A stretch of DNA of 64,000 bases from Takakia lepidozioides (Eukaryota > Streptophyta > Takakiopsida > Takakiales > Takakiaceae). Under the pieces are notes generated by a model. The model was not told where the DNA came from and did not search any database. It worked only from the letters and a program-made list of their open reading frames with translations. Position numbers and translations under genes: made by a program. Below, in pieces: positions 13,001 to 24,360 of the stretch (position 1 is its first letter; every line of letters begins with the position of its first letter). Location of the stretch: the NCBI GenBank assembly GCA_030704615.1, contig CM060731.1:90624756-90688755 (forward strand), written 5' to 3'.

Positions 13001-14922
13001 CTGTTTATCAGACACCAACTTCAAAACCCAACACTATCTCCACATATATCTCTATCTGTGTCACTCAGTGACATACCTCCACAATCCATGTCAATCTGTA
13101 TAGACATCTCTACCTCCATAGACTTCAACATCTCTACTTGTTTGTCTACTAACATACAGAGAGAGAAGCTTGAAAATTTGTGAACTTGCTTGATAATACT
13201 TTCAACTCATGTCTACAAGTCACCTGCACCTTCTCCCTCTCCCAATTTCATAAGGTATGCTTGTTGGGACTTCAGTAACTGGGTAAAGTACAAAAAACTA
13301 CTGTTCTCCAAATTCCCCCACCCTGCAATCCCCCCCCCCCCTCCTTCTCATCCCCAGACCTGTTTCTACACAGAAGCTCGACACAGGCTTATTCTATGCA
13401 TTGAAGCTTGGACAAGATTTGAATGTCACCTTCAAGTTGGTCTCGCCATCCAAGTTCATCGTCTCTACATAGCAGATACTGTCAGGTCCACTGGATGACA
13501 GTACCACCAAATCGGCAGGAAAAAATTCGCCATCGATCACTTTTACCACATCCCCTACACGTAACTGCTTCCACAGCTTCTCTTCAAAGAGTCCATGTCC
13601 ATTATGTACATGTGTTCCCCTAGAATTAACCTCATTGTCACCACGGGAACGCCGTAGATCTTCCCAAAGTTCTCGTAATATGCCCAAAATAAGCACAAAT
13701 GCCAGGGGTAACCAAACACTGATTGGCGTGTATGGGCTGAAGGGAACTAGTGAGAGAGCCGCCATGGCTGTGAAGTACCAGTATGCTGCACGCCGGTATT
13801 GCTCAAACAGAGACCGTGGTAAGAAAGAATACCATGTGTATTTTGTAGTCGAAATGCAATTGCTTGCATACCTGCATTGATTCATAATCATTTCAGAACA
13901 GCTTAACGACTTCCCTCAAAGTTGGGGAAAAGAAGTGAACAGAGTGACATTTCTGCACTCAAACACCTACTTGCTGACCAGGAAGATGAATGAGCTGGAC
14001 TTCTCACAGATCAATCCATACCAAGCCGAAATTGGGTTCAACCTCTCCTCCCCATCCACCACCAAATTAACATACCCACACTAAAGAAATGAGCATCCAT
14101 GTCCAGAAGAGAAAAACCAGAAGACTGATCTCAGCACATGAGAATCTCCTGCATTTTTCATGCCAGGCACATTACCAGTACTGACAGATTATGAAGTAAG
14201 GGATTCCCATACTGTGTCCCCTAGTGCCTACTAACTACAACCGAAAGGACTAAAAAGGTGAGATAGGATGGAGGATAAAAACATCTCCATTGCAACAGAG
14301 GTGGTTCTCTCTTTACTGAATCATATAGAAGAGCTGATGTATGGCACTTTCCAATGCCACACAACAATTATCCACCTGAAAGCTTCTGGGTATCACAGTG
14401 AGCACCATCCAAAAGTGGCCCCTGCACAGAAGCCAGTAACAGGAATTGCAGAGGCAAGTTATCCATGCTCTAAGTGAATTTACCCTGGCATTTCCATTGG
14501 TCTACCACAAAACCTCTGAAATCCAAAAGAAAATTTCGGACCACTGACCCCCCACTGCCGATCTGTGGTGATAGAGAGAGGCGCCTCAAAGCTTCAAAGG
14601 GCCGCATAGGGAGTGACTAGCTAATTCCCAGCATTTGCATCCACAAGTGCTAAGATCCACGAGTTTTCACTCTCACCACGATCGTCATGGCTCGATGGGC
14701 AAGATCATTATACATAAGCCTTGAGCCGGAGAGAAAGACGAAGGCAGGAAGCCACGCATAGGCTTGAGCAAGAGAAACGCTGTGAGAGCCACACCTGAAG
14801 GAAGCATTAAGAGAACGTCGATTGCAGTAGATAGTGCGGGAATCGTCGTGTGTACCCATTACGTCGTCCGTTATCGAGGGAGTGCGCCACCTCCGTTTCC
14901 AACAATTGATCCAGCGTGCCAT
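7049..14922 (-). CDS. P4-type ATPase, phospholipid flippase (ALA family, ALA4-12 clade)
   Basis: Moves phospholipids from the outer to the cytosolic leaflet using ATP, normally with a CDC50/ALIS partner. Seven exons join in phase: 14922-14795, 13871-13430, 13018-11301, 11002-10891, 10739-10095, 8339-8241, 7774-7049. All introns are GT-AG. The sum is 3,870 nt, or 1,289 aa. The start is the ATG of MARWINCW. Key motifs in order: [16 protein letters not shown] at the N terminus, DGETNLK (actuator), DKTGTLT (phosphorylated Asp), KGAD, TGDK, GDGANDV, then [18 protein letters not shown] and the C-terminal membrane segments. Oddities: the M4 motif is [10 protein letters not shown] where the family has PISL; exon 5 holds a Ser/Arg-rich insert of about 100 residues; the C-terminal tail is short. 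The ALA9/ALA10-like assignment rests on [23 protein letters not shown] and [12 protein letters not shown]. Exon calls are by eye; the first exon is least certain. Confidence 0.92.
8520..9010 (+). mobile_element. LINE 3'-end fragment in P4-ATPase intron 5 (copy 1)
   Basis: Contains the RT zinc-binding tail in plus orientation ([15 protein letters not shown] followed by [14 protein letters not shown]), then the usual downstream string through the PLFTNFQNL motif and the TGGGCGCGTGGGTC region. It is more decayed than the copy that follows and its ends are not sharp. It lies antisense to the host gene. Confidence 0.7.
9030..9610 (+). mobile_element. 5'-truncated LINE with 16-bp target duplication in P4-ATPase intron 5 (copy 2)
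   Basis: The insert carries the C-terminal end of a non-LTR reverse transcriptase. [19 protein letters not shown] is the zinc-binding tail, then [18 protein letters not shown], then [10 protein letters not shown]. It is flanked by identical direct repeats TCTCTAGTTGATGTGT at 9014-9029 and 9611-9626, the signature of target-primed reverse transcription. The copy ends near CGTCTTATGAGTAC. It is antisense to the host gene and lies between exons 5 and 6. Confidence 0.88.
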
Positions 14923-16793
14923 CTCCTTTATGGCACCGAAAAAATAAAATTCGTAACAATCTGCTTGCTGATGCAGAGTAGTGCTTGCAGATGCCTTTCT
15001 TGTCTGGCAGACGCCCTCTCTGAATGTTTTTGCGTACAGCCCTCCCACAGCAAATGATATACTAGGCACGGTATTCCTTCCAACCTCCACTGAATGTTCG
15101 TATCTTTCTGCTGTCGTCTTTAATAATCACAAGGCAAAACGTCATGCACGGAGATGGATTACTGATTGAACTCAATCTGAGTGTGAGGCTTCAGAAGAAG
15201 GTATCTGGGAATTCGAAGAAAGGAAGATAACTCAAAGACCGTCCATGCTTGACTTCGATCTTCAGGAGGGTCGGAGAAAAAGACCCTTTGCAGGAGGTTC
15301 TAGGAAAAAAACTTAGATCAAACGGGTAGGGACTAGGGACGATCATTACATTATTATTATTTATTATTACTGTAGAGAAAACCCCAAATAGAAACTTCCG
15401 TGGTAAGAAATAAGACAAAGGTAGGAAGTGTTGGGTGGGTATTACTTTTTCTAATACCAGCCGGGTCCAGGTATTGAGAAGAAATTAATTTGCAATACCA
15501 GCCGGTTCCATAGTATTGAAATATTCCCTTAATTTTAATACCGGCCGGTTCTCAATAGTAATATAATTTTCGATTTGCGGACGGGTATCAATAGGATGGG
15601 TATTCCAATCTAATACCAGCCAGTTATCAACCCGGATATAAATAATAAAAAATAAAAACCACTAAATCATTAATATGTATTGAATTTAGAAGATTTCAGT
15701 TGATTTCACAAAGAAATTAATTATTATGTTGCAAAATTCAGTCTTTGCATTAGATAATAACAACGCTGCAGATTTTAGCATCCAAATTGAAGCAAGCTTA
15801 ATTAAAAGAAGACTGATTGCAACCCTCATCGTCAAATAAACCAGCATCTGCAATGAGGTCCTCATATTCATCAAATTGTCTTCCGACAAAATGAAATCCT
15901 TGATCCCGCGCGAAACCACCTTGCAATCCGTCCGCACATGCCAATTCTTTAAAATAAAGAATAGGGGCGGGCCCGCCCTACATGTGGTAAGAAATGAAGC
16001 ATAGTGGCGGGCCCTTGGGGATGGACATGTACTCCTTGACATGTGCACCCTCTTACCCTCACCCCTGACATATTGTGCACCTAGCCAATTTCCTATTCAT
16101 ACCATGGTATAGTCCTTGTTTATGCCCACAATACGGGTATGCACCCGAGTATTGCCTTGGCAATACCAGCCGGTCCGGTTATCAACCATAGTGTTGGAAT
16201 TGCCAATACTAGAGAACTTTCTCGCATCTTTTGTATTATCACACTTTTCTTAGTAGAATTTGCCTCCACCTCTGCTCGGAATGTTCTACAGAAATGGGAC
16301 TCTGTGAGGGGATCAACCATCCCACGCAGGAGGTCCGAGACTAATGCGAATGAGCTCCGTTCAAACCTTCCGACTCGAAGGTGCATGTGATTTTATGGCA
16401 ATTGCTGGTTGGCTGTTGGTACATCAGTCGTAGCCCAACTTGTTGTGGCGGAATGCTGAAAGCTTGTTCACACCATGCAACTACCTTGAAACAACAGCAA
16501 ACTTAATTATTCTTTTTTTAACCTCTTAAATCATGAAAAGGTTAAATGCTCAAGTCGTTTCTTGTAAATTAGCCTAAAAACTGAACCTCCAGCAGTAGAA
16601 AGAGTGATAACTTTCAGAAAATTAATGTCCATGGAAACTGACCATATAGAATGCGAGCTACCTTGGTGTGGTACCACTTCAAAAACTCTCAAAAAATCCA
16701 TCATACAAATTGAGACATTAAGCCATGGGAAAGGAGCACCCTTTAATAAACATCGATTTTGCTCAGCTCAACAGTAGGGTGGCTGACTCAGAT
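14923..16793. other. No gene seen; degenerate CCAGCCGG-motif repeat
   Basis: The first few hundred bases are presumably the 5' flank of the P4-ATPase gene. From about 15427 to 16190 the string AATACCAGCCGG(T) recurs at roughly 15455, 15497, 15540, 15616 and 16164 in AT-rich sequence. The opening GTGTTGGGTGGGTATTA resembles the terminus of the hAT-type MITE at 38493, so this may be a decayed relative. No clean terminal repeats or target duplication were found. Confidence 0.4.
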
Positions 16794-17555
16794 TCAGGAG
16801 AGAGATGTATTGATACATTTCCCAGGCAAGAAGGTGGATAGGGCTTTTGCAAGGGAATGGGCTATCAAACAATTGGGGGGATCCGGTGATCTAAAATAGC
16901 ACTTTTGCCACACCAGAGGTAGGGAGTTTTTCTCAATCCAGCTTGAAACGAAAGAGGCAGCGGAGGAAGCCCTTTCCTTCAACCCACACCTCATGGGTGT
17001 CAACCTTAACATATTCCCTTGGTCTAGTGCCATGGGTAATAGGAACGGAAAGGTATGGAGTCCTAGGATAATTGCAGTGCCTTACATTCCATATCAGTAC
17101 CTATTAACCTCCCAATCATTGGGAATTTCTTGGGGGTTCACCTGGGCTGTTTAGCTGTATTTGATCCAGAGATGTGCACCAACTCCCTGAGGGAGGACCC
17201 TGTATGAGGGGGGCAACTATTGCATCCAGAGTTCGGGAGTCAGGGTTCGCAAAAATGGTAGTAATGATGCATGAGGATGCAATTCTTCATGAATGTATTA
17301 GGTTGCCAAATAGATGAGCAAGGTAACTTCTTCTCGGTCAAATTATCTAAAGACACAACTTCTGCTACTTGCTACTTTTGTGGACAACAGGGTCACATTA
17401 AGTCAGGCTGTCCGAAGGCCAAGAGGAAAAGGGGGTCTCCTGAGCATGCGACGGCCCTCCAAACCCCCCTCAGTGGCAACATAGAGTCTGCTTCTGACTG
17501 TCATCTCAGCATACCATTGATCTCCATTATCACCTGGGGGGTGCACTCTTCCTAA
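16794..17555 (+). pseudogene. Degenerate retroelement ORF1/gag-like region with CCHC zinc knuckle
   Basis: The one firm motif is a retroviral-type zinc knuckle, CYFCGQQGHIKSGC, at about 17371-17412, followed by a basic KAKRKRG stretch. Upstream sequence from 16794 reads like the nucleic-acid-binding ORF1 of plant LINEs but needs several frame changes and passes stops. It is probably a LINE ORF1 remnant. A gag remnant is the alternative. Confidence 0.5.
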
Positions 17556-17756
17556 AATTAACATATAACAAGTGTTCATAGTCCAATTAAAAATATCCCT
17601 ATATATAGATTTTTTCATGATTTTATCATATATATATCAATATATGAAGGAAGCCAGTTTGTTTGTTTTGTTTTGTTGGCTCCTCCCTATAAGGGACAGA
17701 CCACGCATTGGTGCCAAAAATGAGTAAGATCCTGATGTATCTCCACTAGATAATAC

Positions 17757-18480
17757 CTACATGAAGCACATAATCCTCCCCCACTTAAACGCTAACTTGA
17801 GTGTACCTTGATTGGATCCTGCATTAGGTTTGGTGAGGGATCCATCAGTGTAGTGTGAATTTGCCGGGGGATACTTAAGGGTGGTTTTTTGCTGATATAT
17901 TGAGGGATTGGGAGAAGGGATATTGTTGGTATTACCTAGGGGGGGGCACGGCTGTGCCATGCCCCAGGCTTTGTTTGTTTTGATCCGGGGAAATGTGGTG
18001 GTTGTGTGGGTGTGGAGGGATGTAGCTGGGTAATGGATGGTGGCCTTCATTTTATGAGTTATGGTTAGCAACTATTATAGCTGGTAAAAAGTGTCGGTAT
18101 GTCTGCATGAAGGGACATACTTGAGCTGATTTGGGTCAATTGTGGCAAGTAGATTAACCCCTTCCGGGAGTCGTAGAAGAGGATGAGAGGTGCTAGGTGT
18201 GTTTTGCTGTGTGAGGATGAAGATTGTGGAAGCAAAAGGAGAGGAGTGTGATACAAATCTTGCCCATTTGAAGGTTTTATAAGCGAGGGGGCCATAGGGG
18301 GGGTGGGCAAAGCCCCTACCCTCCCAGGTATGTTGGGTAGCATTGCCAATGGCTCCAAAGAGACAGTCCCTGTGATGCAGGCTGGAAAATGTGTGCAAGT
18401 CCATATCACATGTCAGTGGATTGGAGTAATATGAGTGAGTAAGCTGGAATGTATTGATAAGTAAGACGAGAATATCTTGA
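17757..18480 (-). pseudogene. Possible non-LTR retroelement RNase H-like remnant
   Basis: On the minus strand two adjoining frames stay open for more than 100 codons each. The downstream one contains HYTDGSLTKPNAG, which resembles the first catalytic-Asp motif (TDGS) of LINE RNase H domains. No further catalytic residues could be placed, and there are frame breaks. This is a weak call based on one short motif plus location beside other retroelement debris. Confidence 0.3.
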
Positions 18481-18508
18481 GATATGGCATGATGTGCGCA
18501 TGCCATTT

Positions 18509-19912
18509 CCAACACCTGGCTCTTGGAGCTAGAGCAGTACTTCCAGGCGGCCAAGTTGAGTGACGAGGATCGGGTGGAAGTGGCTCCCACCTATTTGAGG
18601 GGCTATGCTCAACAATGGTGGTAGAAACGCCTTCACGACCGAGGTCCAAGCCCGGCTTGAACTGGAATGGGTTCAAGGAATTGATGAAGAGGCAGTTTGT
18701 GCCCCTCAACGCGTCCTGGCTCGCCCGGGACAAGATGAGGAATTTGAAGCAAACAGATGACATTCGGGGATATGTCCAGGCTTTCAATGTGCTGTTGCTC
18801 GAAGTCGCGGACATGGCAGAACCAGAAATAGTCTTCAACTTTGTGGTGGGACTGGCCCCATGGGCCAGGCGGAAGTTGGAGGAGAAGCCACCTAAGACTT
18901 TGAACGAGGCAATTGAGAGGGCTGAATGTTTCTCGGATGTCCCTAAGGGTGAAAGACAAGGCCGTACGGAGCTGAACCACAAGAAGACCCGGCGGGAAGG
19001 TGACTCCTTCCGACCGGAAAAGAAGTGGGATAGGCCACGTGGCAACAATAGCATGTGGAAATCGAAGGGAGGGCCTTTACAAGTCAAGGCGGCACCCGGT
19101 GCTTCGAAAGGACAAGCGGGTGGAGCGGCCTATGGCGGACAGAAGACGACCTTTGATGGAGTGTGTTTCAATTGCGGGGAGCCCGGGCACATGGCCAAGA
19201 AGTGCACGAAGCCCCGGCAATTGAACATGACTCGGGCGACCACAGAGCTGTCGGAAGATACCATCAGTCGCTTGGTGGAAGCGGTGGTTGCCAAGACTTG
19301 CAAGGTAGGCAAATTTTCTTGTGAGTTGTATCAGGAAACTGGCGCCTTGCGTAAAGGGAGTCAGTTATTGTTCGTGGATGGGATAATATCCGAAACTAAC
19401 GTGTCGTTGTTGGTGGACACAAGAGCGTCGCACTCCTTCATGACACCGGCAACGGCACAAAAGCTGGGACTCCCGACAAGTGACGTGGGGGCCTCTATTG
19501 AGGTGCGTTCTGCCAAAGGAGAACCGCAATTGGCGACAAGGTTGGCGTTTGATGTTCCTCTTCAACTGGGGAGTTGGGAGGGACGTGAAAACTTCACCAT
19601 CTGCGAGATCGATGGAGTGGATCTCATTTTGGGGATGACATTTTTGAGCAAATCCGGAGCGGTCATAGATGGCCGCAAGAGAGTAGTCACGCTGCCATAT
19701 GGGAATGGTGGCGAGGTCTTACGAGTGTCGGAAACGCCCAAACCCGTGGGAGGGCGAATAAACCTCCTATCAGCAAGGGAGTGGGCCATGGAGGAGGCAC
19801 ACGAGCCCCAGTTTTTGCTCTACATTAGAGAAGTGAAGGGAGAAGGCGATGGGGAGCCGAGCCCAGATTGGATCAAGGGGATTTTGGAGAAATACCAGGA
19901 TGTGCTGCGGAG
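18509..19912 (+). pseudogene. gag-protease part of the 18.5-24.4 kb gypsy element
   Basis: The gag capsid region opens with LELEQYFQAAKLSDEDR and LRGYAQQWW, then changes frame near 18620-18660 and continues with FKELMKRQFVPLNASWLARD. A CCHC zinc knuckle, CFNCGEPGHMAKKC, follows at about 19163-19204. The aspartic protease motif is LLVDTRAS at 19410-19430, with the family Gly replaced by Arg (AGA at 19422-19424). That change should disable the active-site turn. The frame is then lost near 19910, just before the conserved EDLPSGLPP linker. Confidence 0.85.
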
Positions 19913-20865
19913 GATTTACCAAGCGGCTTGCCACCGCGAAGAGGAGTTGACCACAAGATTGAGGTGATACCGGGATCGGAACCGCCTGCCAAGGCACCCT
20001 ACCGGTTGAGCCACAGAGAGTTGGTCGAGCTGAAGACTCAGCTCAAAGATCTAATGTCAAAGGGGTACATCCGGCCGAGTAAGTCACCTTACGGAGCCCC
20101 GGTGCTATTCGCAGACAAGAAGGATGGGACGCTGCGGATGTGTGTCGATTACAGGGCTTTGAATAAGGTGACTACCAAAAACCGATACCCTTTGCCAAGG
20201 ATCGACGACCTTTTTGATCGATTGGCAGGAGCGAAGTATTTCAGCCGGATCGATCTGCGCTCCGGCTATCATCAAATTCGAGTGGCGGAAGGAGATGAGG
20301 AGAAGACCGCGTGCAGGACAAGGTATGGTTCATATGAGTTCTTGGTGATGCCTTTTGGACTCACCAACGCTCCCACGACCTTTAGCACGCTGATGAACAG
20401 CCTTTTCCAGGAGTGGTTGGATGACTTTGTGATTGTGTACATCGACGACATCTTGGTGTATTCGAAAACAAAGGAGGAGCACCTGGAGCACCTCAAAAGG
20501 GTGTTCCAGAAATTGCGGGAAGGGAAGCTGTATGCCAAAGCTTCAAAGTGCGAATTCGGAGTCACAAAAGTGGAGTTCCTGGGGCATGTGATTACACAGG
20601 ATGGGATCACAATGGATGACAGGAAGGTGAGGGCAATCTTGGACTGGGAGCCTCTGACTTCGGTCCCGGGAGTGCGATCCTTCTTAGGACTTGCCTCCTA
20701 TTACCGGAAGTATGTGAGAAATTTTGCCAAGATCGCGGGGCCGCTGTTAGACCTTCTGTGTAAGTCCAAAGTCTGGGCATGGAACACCTTTTGTGGCCAA
20801 GCTTTTGCTGAATTGAAGCAGCGGATGGCGGAAGCTCCAGTCTTGAAAAATCTCGGAGTTCGATC
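19905..20865 (+). pseudogene. Reverse transcriptase of the 18.5-24.4 kb gypsy element
   Basis: Shows the usual gypsy RT blocks: [18 protein letters not shown] leader, [44 protein letters not shown] and the catalytic YIDDILVYS (20437-20463), then [15 protein letters not shown]. The catalytic aspartates are intact. A frame change near 20860 separates it from the RNase H domain. It copies element RNA into DNA in the family; this copy is interrupted. Confidence 0.88.
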
Positions 20866-22745
20866 GTCCGTTCGAGATTCATACAGATGCGTCGGACTTC
20901 GCGATTGGGGGTGTACTGATGCAAGATGGACGTCCAGTGGCTTATGAAAGTAAGAAACTGAATGAAGTGGAGCGACAGTGGCTGACGCACGAAAAAGATA
21001 TGAAGGCGGTGGTGCACTGTCTTGAGCTTTGGCGCCACTATGTTGGTTCCAACCCAGTGAAGGTGTTCACGGACAATGTCACGGTGAAGTATTTTGCCAC
21101 GCAGCCCAAGTTGTCCCCAAAACAACTTAGGTGGCAAGATACTTTGGCGGTGTTCGACGTGGATATCCAATACAAACCGGGACGGGACAACGTGGTGGCC
21201 GATGCTTTAAGTAGAAAGCAGCAGCTCATGTTGGTGTACAGGGGCGAGACGGCGCTCCAAAGGAAGATCCGGAAGGCTTGCCGGAAGGATGAGCTGACGA
21301 AGTCCGTGATGCAGGACTTGAGGATGGGGGTTAAATCGCAGAATTTCAGCTTGTCGATATCGCCTGGGAGGGCAGGTCTCACCACCTGCAATGGTACCAA
21401 GCGGCAAAGGGGAATCCGAAGTCTCTACGTGCCGAAGGGAGGGATCAGAGATAGCCTCTTGAGAGAATGCCATGATAGCTCGCTTGCGGGCCACGGCGGA
21501 GCCAAATGCATTGCGGCACTCTTGAAGAAAGAGCATTTCTGGCCCAAACTGAGGGAGGAGGCAGAGGAGTATGTCAAGACATGCACCACATGCCAACAAA
21601 ACCGGAGCGAGTACAAAAAGCAAGCGGGGCTGTTACAACCCTTGCCGATTCCAGAGGGGACTTGGGAAAGCGTCTCGATGGATTTCATGACTGCTATGCC
21701 GTTGTCAAAAGGATTCGATGCAATCATGGTGGTGGTGGATAGGTTCAGTAAAATGGGCCATTTCATCCTCACCAAGGAGACGGCAACGGCGCAGGAAACA
21801 GGGCGACTTTACTTCGCCCACGTCTTAAAGCATCATGGAGTCTCGAAGGATATTGTCTCGGACCGCGATCCAAAGTTTACGAGTAAATTTTGGAGGGCAC
21901 TTTGGAAGAAGATGGGGACGAGCCTGAAGATGAGCACCGCCTTCCGACCTACGACCGACGGCCAAACGGAAAGAGTGAATTCCGTAGTGAAGCAATTCTT
22001 GCGGAATTACGTGTCGGCAGACCAATCAGACTGGATGAAACACTTAGACGCGGCAGAGTTCTGTTATAATAACACAGAACACTCCGCAACGGGAGTTTCC
22101 CCTTTTGTATTGGTCTATGGAAAAGCACCTCTGGTGCCGACAAGTTGGGCCGCCCAGGACGTTGAGCAACCGGCAGTAGCGGCGGTACTGGAAGAACGCG
22201 AGCGTTTGTTGAAGCTCGCAAAGTACAACATTGCCAAAGCCAGGAAACGATATGAAAGGCAGGCGAATCGGAAGCGGAGGGAAGTGAAGTTTGAGGCAGG
22301 CACGGAGGTCTGGTTGAACATCAAGAATTTCCGACTACCTCCGGAAGTGAGTCCAAAGTTCGTACCTCCGTATGCGGGACCCTTTCGCATCCGGAAGGTT
22401 ATGAATGAGGATGTGTATGAATTGGAGCTGCTGGCAAACAGCAAGGTGCATCCAGTATTCCACGTCTCCCTTTTGAAGCCTTACTTCAAAGATGAAGCGC
22501 GTCCGAATCGGCATCAAGTGTTGCGTCCGCCACCTGTGCTGTTGGATCATGAAAATGAACCTGAGTACGAGGTGGAGGCAGTACTTAAGTCGAGGAGGTT
22601 CAAGAACCGAGAAACGGAGTATCTCGTCAAATGGAAGGGCTATCATCATGTGGAGGCATCTTGGGTGCGTGCCTCAGAAATGGGAAACGCATCCGAGGCG
22701 GTTGCAGTTTTCGAAGGGCGACCTCAAAAGCGGAAGAAGCGTTGA
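20866..22745 (+). pseudogene. RNase H - integrase - chromodomain of the 18.5-24.4 kb gypsy element
   Basis: RNase H begins at [11 protein letters not shown] and includes HEKDMKAVVHCLELWRHY and DALSR. The integrase has an HHCC zinc site (ECHDSSLAGHGG ... CTTCQQNR), and all three catalytic acidic positions are present (SMDFM, SDRDPKF, DGQTERVN). A C-terminal chromodomain, EYEVEAVLKSRRFKNRETEY then LVKWKGY..EASW, places the element in the chromoviruses, where this domain steers insertion to modified chromatin. This part is open from start to stop; the lesions lie upstream. Confidence 0.9.
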
Positions 22746-22768
22746 TGGGGACATCAACCTTGGAGCGT

Positions 22769-22779
22769 GGGGGAGGAAA
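22769..22779 (+). promoter_or_regulatory. Polypurine tract of the gypsy element
   Basis: GGGGGAGGAAA lies 24 bases after the stop codon and immediately before TGCATGC, the likely start of the 3' LTR. Such tracts prime plus-strand DNA synthesis. Called from position and composition. Confidence 0.7.
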
Positions 22780-24360
22780 TGCATGCTTAGCCCGGCTTAG
22801 CTAGCTTAGGAATCCGATTGCAAAAACTTGTATTGTACAAAAATTTGTTATAAAGGAAATGGGTTCCAAATGTTGTGCGTCCTATTTTGTTTGGAATGGT
22901 GATGCATGGTGTGGTTGGCTAGTGTGTAGAATGCATGCTAGCTTACAAAAGTGGGAGAGGTAAATTGGGTTAATCGTGTGTTTGCGCAATGCCGAAATCA
23001 GGTGACTCCCATCCAAGGGGCAAGGAAGCTTGTGCCTTCTTTAGGAGTTCACGTGCTAGTGCGCACTCGGTGCGTACGCATACTATAACAGCGCTACCGA
23101 GGAGGTTGCTTTGTAGTGCGGGCTAACGCGGAAGCTACGTGCTTCCGTTCACGTACTATAATCGTGTAACCTCGGGACGAAGTCGTAATGCGGCTTCGGC
23201 GTGTTCCCGTACCTCAGGCCAGCATTCCAAGGCAGACCCAATTGTAGTGATTGGGGCGCGCGGTTGGTTCAAGGTTACCTTCCTAGTCAAAGAGGGTTCG
23301 AGGTGAACCCTTGCTCAAGGTGATGCCAAAAGCGGCATCATGAGCGGTCGCACGCAATGTTGTGCAGTAAGGTGATTTGATCCTCGGGGAGGATCGTTCC
23401 TTGGCCTTGAAGTAGGCCAAGAAGAGTGCACTGGGAGGAGCTTGAGAGGCTCCACCCTTGGCCGGGACTTGGAGGAAGTCGGCCGAAATAGCTAGTGGAG
23501 AGTAGAGTCAAGTGTGGGGTTTGGTTCTTTGCCATGGGACGCCATGGTACGGAAACAAACTCCTTGATGTGGGACGCCACAACTTGGATGTTCGTTTCCA
23601 CAAAATGGACAAGCCGATGAGGACATCGACTCCCTGTTGGTAGGGGTGTGTTTGCCTTGAGGGCAGGGGGTCGGGACACAAGAGGGGCTGCCCCTGTGGT
23701 AGGGGCAGTGGCAGCGATAGGTATGGGAGGCTGAAGCACCCTTGAGTGCCCAAGGCACTCAAGGAGGCGGAGGCGCTCACTAGGTGGAGCCCCGCACACC
23801 GGGTTGCGGTGGGGGTGGCTCCACAAGGGGTGGTGGTAGCTTAGCGGGACTTAGTAGGGGTGGCATAGGACTCACCCTGGGGCGGAGACTGTGGTGGGGG
23901 TCGTGGGGAGTCTTGGGACTCATCACGGTCCATACGGGCCGTGGTGGGTGGGCCAAGACTCACCGCGACTCATCACCGGGAGTCAAGGGTGTTCGTGGTG
24001 GTTCGCCATAAAATGACATGGTTGTTTGTGAAACCCCCGCGGACAGTTACAGAAGTATATATAGGGAGTAGTAACCCCGAGAACGGTGCAAGCCCGTTGG
24101 TGACCAAAAACTAGTGAGTAAGCGAGCGAGCCGGAAAGCGACCAAAGAGTGGGGAGCTATTCCGGACTGCCAACTACCAAAGGGAATTCTGCTGGTTCCA
24201 AATCGTTGGAGGGTTCTTTGGGAGATCAAAGGGGGACCGTTATGCCCCGGTGAGCAGCCGGAGCTCCAAGTTGGCCGGACGGCCAGGTTGGGAGTTAGGC
24301 GCACGCATCAAGCGAGTAACTATGACTTGAGGGGGGAGCTTACCGAAGTGAGGTGCGCGA
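22780..24360 (+). repeat. 3' LTR of the gypsy element (right edge approximate)
   Basis: About 1.5 kb of non-coding sequence starts with TG right after the polypurine tract. A TATA box (TATATATAG, 24056-24064) sits in its last quarter, as expected for the U3 promoter. No second copy exists in the window to define the end, so 24360 is an estimate. Apparent open frames here show no domain. Confidence 0.6.
24056..24064 (+). promoter_or_regulatory. TATA box in the 3' LTR of the first gypsy element
   Basis: TATATATAG in a GC-balanced context, placed where a U3 promoter should be in the LTR. Position-based call. Confidence 0.55.

Larger units (their letters stand above)
18509..24360 (+). mobile_element. 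Ty3/gypsy chromovirus, 5'-truncated, with 3' LTR
   Basis: The order gag - protease - RT - RNase H - integrase - chromodomain - polypurine tract - LTR is that of plant chromoviruses. The copy begins abruptly inside gag near 18509. No 5' LTR or primer-binding site precedes it. It has at least three frame changes (near 18620-18660, 19910 and 20860), so it cannot be autonomous. The right end is set only by loss of LTR-like sequence near 24360 and is approximate; no target duplication can be tested because the left end is missing. Confidence 0.9.

Noticed and set aside
22780-24360. Several open frames of 70-160 codons in the LTR
   Set aside because: They overlap in many frames without motifs and lie in a region best explained as an LTR with a TATA box.
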